A DNA stretch of 64,000 nucleotides, from assembly GCF_001039005.1 (NCBI RefSeq), contig NZ_LDWR01000041.1, forward strand, positions 1 through 64,000, read 5' to 3'. The notes under the pieces are model-generated. The model was not told the origin of the DNA. It worked only from the letters and a program-made list of their open reading frames with translations, and did no database searches. A program made the translations under genes and the position numbers. The stretch comes from Burkholderia cepacia (GTDB lineage Bacteria > Pseudomonadota > Gammaproteobacteria > Burkholderiales > Burkholderiaceae). Below, piece after piece: positions 22,370 to 29,151 of the stretch (the first letter of the stretch is position 1; each line of letters begins with the position of its first letter).

Positions 22370-23582
22370 CTCTGCCCCAAAGACCGTTAAACGTGATCCT
22401 TGGGCCACCGTGTGGCGCATCCGCATTAGCTTCTTGAGGAGCTTCGGGAAGCATGAATTCAAGCTCCAACAAGCGGCGCAGACTTTCTCCCCAAATACGC
22501 AGACGCGCTAAGGTATTTGGAACACCAGCGGTGTCACTTTCTGCTGCCTCCAAGAAATCAGGCCGCTCAATTACTTGGTTATAAGCAGCTATCACCTCGG
22601 CTGGGCTTTGCAGCATCGCATTGCGAATCCGTTCGTCCGCAGCATAAAAAACGAGGGCGTCAAATACAGCCCGGTTAAACGACTTGGAGCCCGTCTTACG
22701 AGCAACGTTTTCGGGCCCGAATAATCTCATCAGTGAGCGTGTTGCAGCTTCAAACTGATTGACAGCCTGCTGGATTAGCGGTTGCTCGGCCTCCCATCGA
22801 TCATTCAGTTTTGCACAAGTTTGATCGAGAAAATCCTTCATACGTCCTCCGTAGGCGGGGAGGTAATAGTGGAAGGCCAAGAATCGAACCAAGAGCTCTA
22901 CGTCCCGCATACGAGGATCGGGCGCCTCTTTGCCGAGGAGTTCCCGGAGAGCCTCGGAGTCGCCCGCGGCATCGTCCACGTAATCCGAAAACTCACCTGG
23001 GAACATCGCTTGACGCAACTCTTGCGGGGACAGCTTCACGCTACCCGTATTCAACCGCAAGAACACGAGGTGCAAAAAATCGTAGCTCGGCCAGTTCCTG
23101 ATTACAACAGTGCGAATGGTGTAGTTAAGCAAGGCGTTCAAATCATCTTCGAACGCAGGGTCCGTGCTTAAAGTCTGATACGACTTGCGAGCCAAATCCC
23201 CCCTCGCCTCCAGACCCGACAAGCGAAACGCATTGTTCTGCCCATTCGCATTCCCAGTAAACTGCAGTAGCGTCAGGAGTCGCTGCTTACCATCTAGAAC
23301 AATGTAGCGACCGCGCTGTCCCCGCTTCTCAGCCAGAACAATTTGTGGGACAGGCAGGCCGAGAATAAGGGACTCGACGAACAGACTCTTTCGCCGCGTC
23401 GTCCATGCATCCCGACGCTGGAAGCGGGGATTCATCTCAATGTTGCCTCGCGTGAGTTGCGAAACAATGGTCTCTACTGTCCAGTCCGCCGAATGCAGAA
23501 CGGCCTGGGAGAACTCACTCGCCTGCTCGGCGTCAAGTTCCGTATCCGGTTCATCAATAAATTCGAGTCCGTTCTCTGCCAT
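22359..23582 (-). CDS. DUF262 (ParB/Srx-fold) protein of a predicted defence pair
   Basis: From ATG 23582 the 407-residue product starts MAENGLEFIDEPDTELDAEQ. The DUF262 domain (about 35-200) has LTRGNIEMNPRFQRRDAWTT and the nucleotide-binding signature YIVLDGKQRLLTLLQF, in place of the usual DGQQR. The C-terminal half is all-helical. DUF262 proteins include GmrS-type NTPases of modification-dependent restriction systems and partners of HEPN proteins. The pair is coupled by an 11-bp overlap and has noticeably lower GC than the prophage and chromosome, a sign of recent transfer. Confidence 0.8.
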   Translation of the reverse strand: MAENGLEFIDEPDTELDAEQASEFSQAVLHSADWTVETIVSQLTRGNIEMNPRFQRRDAWTTRRKSLFVESLILGLPVPQIVLAEKRGQRGRYIVLDGKQRLLTLLQFTGNANGQNNAFRLSGLEARGDLARKSYQTLSTDPAFEDDLNALLNYTIRTVVIRNWPSYDFLHLVFLRLNTGSVKLSPQELRQAMFPGEFSDYVDDAAGDSEALRELLGKEAPDPRMRDVELLVRFLAFHYYLPAYGGRMKDFLDQTCAKLNDRWEAEQPLIQQAVNQFEAATRSLMRLFGPENVARKTGSKSFNRAVFDALVFYAADERIRNAMLQSPAEVIAAYNQVIERPDFLEAAESDTAGVPNTLARLRIWGESLRRLLELEFMLPEAPQEANADAPHGGPRITFNGLWGRDGV

Positions 23583-23606
23583 GATAGGGTCCAGTAATAG
23601 CCACAA

Positions 23607-24028
23607 CAGTCAGGACCCCAATACTGCCAGATTCGAGCGACTTCTTGCATGGGCATCATGCGGTATCAAAGTTCCAAGCGGTCGATCTTCATGATGGCAA
23701 TCGCCAATGCATACGGAGGCAGGTTCCCGCAGCACCAGTCCCGTGCTCCGCGTGGCCAAGGATGGAATGCCGCGCCGCGTCAGCTACGCCAGAAGCGCGT
23801 AGCATGTCGGCCATACGGTGCCACAACGAGGGAAAGGTCAGCCGTGAGTCCGATTTGTGCAGGCGCCTATTTTGCATTCGAAGCCCAGCGCACAACGCAA
23901 GGCCGGGGCTCGTCGATTGTTGACGATTCAGATGCTCGCGTCGAGTGACTGTTTGTGGCCGAACGCGGCCGGCCGCCGCCCCGTGACGCGCGACCGGCGC
24001 AGATCGACCCATCGGAGTCGTACGGTCG
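23607..24028 (-). pseudogene. Remnant of a tyrosine recombinase C-terminus
   Basis: On the minus strand, between about 23960 and 23670, the frame reads RLTFPSLWHRMADMLRASGV, then ARHSILGHAEHGTGAAG, resembling the C-terminal HxxR...LGH...Y part of phage integrases. The catalytic His-Ser-Phe-Arg-His box has become PSLWH, and a shift of frame is needed to reach LPPYALAIAIMKIDRLEL. No start or intact N-terminus is found. The rest of the interval shows no other gene. The call is a resemblance by eye. Confidence 0.35.
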
Positions 24029-24397
24029 CTAATATTCACCGCCGCAAAGCGGACATTGGGGCGGTACGCCGGAACCCCCTTCTCGCTCGCGCTGGCGCGC
24101 GGCGTCGAGGATCGGCTGCTGGATCACGCTTTCCTGCGAAGCACGAAGCAGCCCGAGGTCCTCTGCGTCCTTCTTCTCGATCGCCGCGAGCAACTGGGCA
24201 CCAAGTGCCTGCACATCCGCGCAGGCTTCTTGCGCGTCGCGCAGTGCCTGCGGGAAGCGATAGAACGGTCGCGGTACGTCGATGTCCCTCATCAGGCTGC
24301 CGACATCGAGGCCCGCAGCCGCGGCGACCGAGCACCGGTGCGACTTGCCCGCAGTTCTTTGCTGCAGGGTCTGGCAGAACTGGGCTTCGACTCCGAC
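24029..24397 (-). pseudogene. Fragment of a Tc-toxin (TcA/TcdA-like) gene
   Basis: The minus-strand frame contains AGLDVGSLMRDIDVPRPFYR, then FPQALRDAQEACADVQALGA and QLLAAIEKKDAEDLGLLRAS. This resembles the helical region of large Tc-toxin A subunits, whose usual text is close to SLGAALLSALEKRDAEALALLR. Only about 115 residues remain of a protein that is normally over 1000. The sequence ends in an unrelated tail with CPLCGGEY. It is a decayed piece in the accessory zone. Confidence 0.45.
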
Positions 24398-24660
24398 GAA
24401 CCCATCAATGGAGGTGACGCGGTTGACGGGGTTGCGGCGCTGTCCACGGACGTGAACGAGCGAATCCTCGTCGCCCCGGCAGCGGAAGCGCGAGCCTGCC
24501 GCCCCTGATCGTCGTAGCGGCAGTCTTCCAATTCTCAAATGAACCAGCCCGCGTGCATGACTCTGTCGAGCCGCGGGCTTTTCTTCTGGCGCGCGATGGC
24601 ACGTGGGGCGGCGAGCAATTGGGCGCGCCTGAAGTGCCTCGAGTCCAGGCTGATTTGAGC

Positions 24661-25110
24661 CTAGGGGTGTTTGACCGGCGGCCACTTGCCACCGTTGCAG
24701 GTAGCGCAGCCAGCAGCGAATATGGCAATGAGGACGATAAACAGAAAGCCCCCGCCTTTGGCCGCGAAGCTCTTCTCTGTCAGGCCGATCTCCTCGCAAA
24801 CACGATAGGCCTCGAGCGCGAATTCTTCTTTCGACGATGCCGACTGCTTGAAAAGATTCAGAGCGTGCTGAATCTGAGGCCCCGATTGTCCAACAATGTC
24901 CTTGAGGATCTCGCAGTCGGCGATCAACTTCGAGAAATCTAACTCCTGAGGCGCATGGGCGATGTCAACGAAGACCCCACGAGGCGAAAACCTGAGGTTG
25001 GGAGTTTGATGCCCTGCCGGCAAGAACTTCAAAAAATGCTGAAAGCTGCGATCAGCGCCCTCAAGCAGAGGGGCGGAGTGCAACATTTCGATCAGTTCTT
25101 CAGCGTCCAT
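24661..25110 (-). CDS. Hypothetical protein with C-terminal membrane anchor (149 aa)
   Basis: The product starts MDAEELIEMLHSAPLLEGAD behind an AAGGAG ribosome site. Residues 1-110 are soluble and mixed alpha/beta (LKDIVGQSGPQIQHALNLFK). The end has one hydrophobic helix (GGGFLFIVLIAIFAAGCATC) and a short tail, so the protein should be tail-anchored with the N-terminus in the cytoplasm. The lower GC fits the accessory zone. The GCATC resembles a lipobox but is at the wrong end. Function unknown. Confidence 0.6.
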   Translation of the reverse strand: MDAEELIEMLHSAPLLEGADRSFQHFLKFLPAGHQTPNLRFSPRGVFVDIAHAPQELDFSKLIADCEILKDIVGQSGPQIQHALNLFKQSASSKEEFALEAYRVCEEIGLTEKSFAAKGGGFLFIVLIAIFAAGCATCNGGKWPPVKHP

Positions 25111-25143
25111 GGCTCGACTCCTTTTGGTACCTGCCCTGACTAG

Positions 25144-25756
25144 AGCAGGAGACCTCTAGTCTCCGCCTCTACCTCAACGCTTGGCATGAGTCACCACCCT
25201 ACTTTGGCGAGGGTACACATCCTACTGATGCGGTAGGTCAAATCATCAGATATGGCTTAACCCGGATTACCGTTCCACTCCACCTCGAGCCAGGCCCATA
25301 CAGCCCTTAAATGGGGCACCCGAAACCGGACCTTCGTAAGGGTCCGATTTTGGCCGGTAGCTGTCGCCCGCCATCAGCAACAACCGGCCGGATGGCGACG
25401 AATCCAGTCGAACGGCTCAACGTCCATGGTCGCGCTCTGGCCAGTCGTTCCAGCACATGAAAAAGGGGGTATTAGAGGGGGTATCAAACGCCAAAATAGA
25501 GAATCAATTCTTTATTAATCAGAATCTTATGGTCATAAATGTTAATGCAACTTCCACATCACAATATGTCTGATCACTTCGTTCGCTCCAGTTCGTCTTG
25601 GTGCCGCGATTTTCCTAGAATTCTTGCCGGTCGGGCGTCCTGATGCCCTTCCACCGTTCGCTTGCGTTCACCGGGAATCATGTCCCGCCGGGGAAAAAGC
25701 GGGTATCGGAGCGGGCATCGTTTCAAGCCGCCGAAGACGATACCCGCCTTTTCACC
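25144..25756. other. Non-coding accessory stretch upstream of an integrase remnant
   Basis: No convincing gene is seen. There is a hairpin CGGACCTT-CGT-AAGGGTCCG (about 25332-25351) followed by a short T run, an AT-rich patch at 25488-25570, repeated GGGGGTAT motifs at 25469-25487, and an inverted repeat GCGGGTATCG/CGATACCCGC (about 25704-25746) just before the integrase start. The last two could be recombinase arm or core sites. Confidence 0.4.
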
Positions 25757-26104
25757 GTGCCGCTCACCGACGTCAAGATCCAGCAAGCGAAGGCAGGCGA
25801 CTAGCCTACCAAACTTACCGATGCCAATGGGCTGTATCTGTTGGTGAATCCGTCCGGCTCCAAGCTCTGGCGATACAAGTACAGCATTGCCGGGAAGGAG
25901 AACCGCTTCGCGATCGGTGGATATCCCACCATCAGCCTTCAAGACGCACGCGCGGAACGCGACGATGCCCGTGAACTCGTCAAGAAGGGGCTGCACCCGT
26001 CTCACGCGCGGCAGGACGTGCTGTCCGCGCACATCAACGAAGGCAAAGCAACTTTCCGCGCCGTCAGCGACGAGTGGCTGCGAAGAAGCGGAAGACGTGA
26101 TTAG
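25757..26104 (+). pseudogene. Tyrosine integrase, N-terminal remnant with in-frame stop
   Basis: From GTG 25757 the frame reads VPLTDVKIQQAKAGD, then a TAG at 25802 where the family has Lys, then PTKLTDANGLYLLVNPSGSK, LWRYKYSIAGKENRFAIGGY and ISLQDARAERDDARELVKKG. This is the DUF4102 arm-binding domain of P4-type integrases. It breaks off after SDEWLRRS, so the catalytic domain is absent. A copy of AAAGCAACTTT lies at 26045. It marks an old integration site or a broken prophage end. Confidence 0.8.
26045..26055. repeat. AAAGCAACTTT, copy 8, in the integrase remnant
   Basis: It encodes Lys-Ala-Thr-Phe of the remnant and is the most distal copy seen in the window. Confidence 0.65.
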
Positions 26105-26553
26105 TCATCACGCACGATCATTGGGAATTGGGAGCATCTTCACCGAATTCACCTTTACGTCTCTGATGCCCCTCAAAACCCGGATTCCTATCGACACAAA
26201 GTCAATATTTCACGATCCAGCAATTCCGCTCAAAACAAGCTTTCACTCTTGCCACCCCCTTTCTTCCAACCTATGCTGAATAGCAGATCAGCATTTCATT
26301 GGAATAAAAATATCAATCAAATCATTAACAAAAAAATAATTATTCCAAGTTTTTTAAATTTTCTCACCATCACTAATGGGAATGATCCAAAAACCTATCG
26401 CCCACTCGACGAAGCCTGACGAGAGGATGATTGCTATCGTCAGACATCGTTAGTCGAGCTCGCACAAAATACATGTCGGATTGGGGTCAGGCTCGCCAGG
26501 TCGTGATTGAGCCAATACGCGGGATCCGCGAAATCACACGAAAGGAATCGAAA
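26105..26553. other. AT-rich non-coding stretch before the avidin-like gene
   Basis: This 449-bp interval holds no gene I can support. Its centre (26280-26360) is strongly AT-rich against a background above 60% GC. The avidin-like gene follows with a GAAAGGA ribosome site, so a promoter is expected here but no clear -35/-10 pair was chosen. Confidence 0.4.
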
Positions 26554-27009
26554 ATGAAGAAGACCTTCGCATCACTCGCTATTTTGGGGACTCTCGCATT
26601 GCCCTCTCTGGCCGACGCGGCAACTTGCCAAAACCCAACCGGCTCGTGGCGCAATGAGTTGAACTCAACGATGAATATCACGTCCGTCGCGCCAACTGGC
26701 GCCATTACTGGAACATATATCTCACCGTCGGGAACGACCGGGCAGACCTTTCCACTTTCCGGCTGGTTTTATGCAGCGCCGCCTGCAAACAACGGGCTTG
26801 ATCAAGTCACGCTGGTTACATTTTCCGTGAATTGGAACAATGGTTCTGCCAACTACAACAGCATTACGACGTGGTCAGGACTTTGCCAGGTGACGAACGG
26901 CACACCGACGATCACGGCGCTTTACTACTACTCAAACGCCTTCGCCCAGTATTCGTGGAAGCATGTCAATACGGGGCAAAACGTCTTCACCCCACTTGTC
27001 TCGCAGTAG
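26554..27009 (+). CDS. Secreted avidin/streptavidin-family biotin-binding protein
   Basis: The 151-residue product has a Sec signal peptide (MKKTFASLAILGTLALPSLA DA, cleavage near residue 22) and an avidin beta-barrel. Streptavidin landmarks are present: GSWRNELNS (N34, S38 for N23, S27), GTYIS (Y55, S57 for Y43, S45), VNWNN (W94 for W79), SITTWSG (S103, T105, W107 for S88, T90, W92) and SWKHV (W135 for W120). W108 is replaced by Y124 and D128 by N143. C25 and C111 could form a disulfide. Similar proteins exist in Burkholderia. High-affinity biotin binding in the periplasm or outside the cell is inferred. Confidence 0.85.
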   Translation: MKKTFASLAILGTLALPSLADAATCQNPTGSWRNELNSTMNITSVAPTGAITGTYISPSGTTGQTFPLSGWFYAAPPANNGLDQVTLVTFSVNWNNGSANYNSITTWSGLCQVTNGTPTITALYYYSNAFAQYSWKHVNTGQNVFTPLVSQ

Positions 27010-27120
27010 TGGGGCTGCACCCCACACTCCCACGTCGGACTCACGTATCAACATCACGAGTCGAAACGACTGGGCCCCACCGCCGAAGGATCGGCGTGGG
27101 GCGCAGATTGTGTCGCACAA

Positions 27121-27274
27121 GCAAAAAGCCCCGGGGGCTTTCGTACTCAGGGCTTCGATATTCATTTCGTTAGGGCGAACGCTCTCCCAACAGATCCCGA
27201 CTGACAGTTATCGTTGTTGGTCGCGGCGCCCCCGCGATTCAGTACACCTGTCGGGCGAAGGTTGCGACACGAGT
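27121..27274. repeat. 154-bp dispersed repeat, copy 2
   Basis: It is about 92% identical to 12065-12218. The terminator stem is degraded here (GCCCCGGGGG in place of GCCCTGAGAG), while the flanks are better preserved. It ends exactly where the second integrase remnant begins its leader (TACCCGCC). Confidence 0.75.
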
Positions 27275-27289
27275 ACCCGCCCTTTCATC

Positions 27290-27378
27290 GTGCCGCCTAT
27301 CGACGTCCGGATCCGGCAAGCGAAGGCAGGCGACAAGCCTGCCAAGCTTTCCGATGCCAATGCGCTGTATCTCGACGT
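27290..27378 (+). pseudogene. Second integrase N-terminal remnant (about 30 codons)
   Basis: GTG 27290 begins VPPIDVRIRQAKAGDKPAKL, continuing SDANALYLDV, then loses similarity. It aligns with the remnant at 25757 including 16 bp of leader (TACCCGCC-TTTCA). Here the Lys at the TAG position is intact (AAG), so the two are independent decay products of related integrases or of a duplication. Confidence 0.7.
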
Positions 27379-27798
27379 CCAGTCGGCGACGAGCCGAAAC
27401 GTCAGTCGTGCCTTGCCGACCAGTACCTTCGCGATACCAATCAGTCCACCCGTGACGATCCGCTCCGGAATTGTCTTTTCGTGGCCTTGCATCCGCCCCA
27501 TAAAAAAGCCGCCCGAGCCAGTTCGGACTGGCATCCAGAATACTCAACAGAAGTCACATTCCGTTCAATTTATTGATCAATCAAAATCCAAAACAATCCC
27601 TCTCAAAGAAAACGAAATCACGATATTCAAGAGACAAAACCCACCTTAACCAGCGGTTTACTTTCATACAATCAAGACCTACCATCGAAACTCCAATGCG
27701 ATCCATATAGGGTTTTTCACAATCCGAATTTATCGATCACCTTGGTTCTAGCTATCCAATATGGCACATTATTTACATTGACCACACCGGAGGAAATA

Positions 27799-28092
27799 AT
27801 GGCTCGTATCGTTTGGGGCACCATCGACAAAAACGGAAACATTCTCAACGGCAGCGGGGACTTCACCGTCGAGAACATCAGCTCCGGCAGATATTCGATC
27901 TCCTTCAGCCCCGGATTCTCGGCACTCCCCGGACTTGTCGGATCTCAAAACAACTACAACGACTCATCACAGGCCAGTTCTGACGCCGTAGCCTTCCCGT
28001 TCGTCAACAAGAATTCCTGCCAGGCCAATACCGGCAATAACTCAGGCAGCCTTCAAAACAGAAGCTTCGCATTCATCGCGATTGGCAACTAG
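27799..28092 (+). CDS. Small beta-rich protein of unknown function (97 aa)
   Basis: ATG 27799 follows a strong GGAGG site. The product starts MARIVWGTIDKNGNILNGSG, continues DFTVENISSGRYSISFSPGF, then LVGSQNNYNDSS and ends RSFAFIAIGN. The alternating Gly/Ser beta pattern and the phrase SGRYSISFSP resemble the C-terminal knob of some phage tail fibres and small lectin-like domains, although no family can be named. It has no signal peptide. It lies in the AT-rich accessory zone next to the avidin-like gene and may be a moron gene. Confidence 0.6.
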   Translation: MARIVWGTIDKNGNILNGSGDFTVENISSGRYSISFSPGFSALPGLVGSQNNYNDSSQASSDAVAFPFVNKNSCQANTGNNSGSLQNRSFAFIAIGN

Positions 28093-29151
28093 CAATTCAT
28101 CAATCATGCCGCACCGGCCCTTGCCGAGGATCCGCTTCGAACCGGCTGGCGAATCCGTCGTAAAGATCGAGCAAGGGCCGGAGCACACGGGCGAAAACAT
28201 TGAACGCGTTATCGATGATGCTCGGAACGGCTTCTTGAGAAATTGCTAGCGGAAAGGCGGGCGAATCGTCTGCCCGGTACTACTCCGACGTCAGACCAAC
28301 AAGTTGGTCTTCTTGCCCGGCTTCTTCCCGCGTCCGATCTTCACCTTCCTGTTGCTCCCTCTGTTCAACGTAACGACCGTGAGCCACCCTCGCGACGCGA
28401 ACGTGTGTTCGACCGACTCGATCGGACACTCATCATCTAGCCCCGTCTTGAACACCTTCAGCGCGGTCGTCTTTTCGGCCGACATATCGGCTCGGCGGCG
28501 CATCATGAGGCGGCTCGACGACTCAGGCGGCCGTCGACCCTGGGTTCGGTTATCGGAATCACACTTCGAAACCGGCACGGCGCTCGTCTTGGGTTGAATC
28601 GCAGGAACACGGCTTGCACGACAACCTCCTACACAATCGCGACGATTCGTTTCCTGTCCGGCATCAATTGCCCGAATGAAACGTCCTTGCCAATCATTTC
28701 ATCGCTTGATAAGCGAATTTCATTATCCGCCCTCATTAAATCGCACATTTTACCGACTCGACGAGTAATAATTGCGCGACGATATCAATCGAATATCATA
28801 AAATCTCGAAAACGTTATTGACTTCGACTTTCCCGTAAATTTAGAATCCCCTACGACGGCTTACGTTTCGTTTTCTCCCGCCGCACACGAGTCGCCGTTC
28901 GTCCACGCGAAGGCCATCCGCATTGGCTTTCCCCGTGCCGCGCCGCAGGGCGACGTCCTCTGTTATTTCAGTTTTCGGCATTTATCGGTCATTCGTTTAT
29001 TTGCCGCTCAATTCGCTTGCCGCAGAAGCATCAATACCTGATTAACGCCCGGCATTCACCCGCATGCCCGCGACAAAAGACGAAACGGACAGAAGATCCG
29101 TTCACTCGACCATTCCGATAAAAATCGCCAGTCATCAGGAGGGACATCAAC
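28093..29151. other. Non-coding junction between accessory zone and conserved chromosome
   Basis: The interval is about 1 kb. It contains a 47-codon frame (28106-28249, MPHRPLPRIRFEPAGESVVK) and a minus-strand frame (28291-28578) with MSAEKTTALKVFKTGLDDEC, both too weak to call; either may be a transposase or toxin remnant. The part 28600-28870 is AT-rich, and the last 200 bp probably hold the promoter of the lipoprotein gene. Confidence 0.35.

Larger units (their letters stand above)
27010..27798. other. Accessory stretch holding a repeat and an integrase remnant, otherwise non-coding
   Basis: Besides the 154-bp repeat and the integrase fragment, no supported gene is seen. The segment 27560-27790 is AT-rich and precedes the small gene at 27799. 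Confidence 0.4.

Noticed and set aside
25144..25756. A tRNA gene as the prophage attachment site
   Set aside because: No cloverleaf could be built here; the tRNAs in the window lie 33 kb away.
27208..27534. A 108-codon minus-strand frame ending in RRDQQR
   Set aside because: It is antisense to the integrase remnant and the repeat; its C-terminus is shared with the short frame beside copy 1 only because of the 154-bp repeat.
28106..28578. Two short frames that might be transposase or toxin remnants
   Set aside because: They lack a recognised motif and a consistent start; they are only mentioned in the description of the interval.
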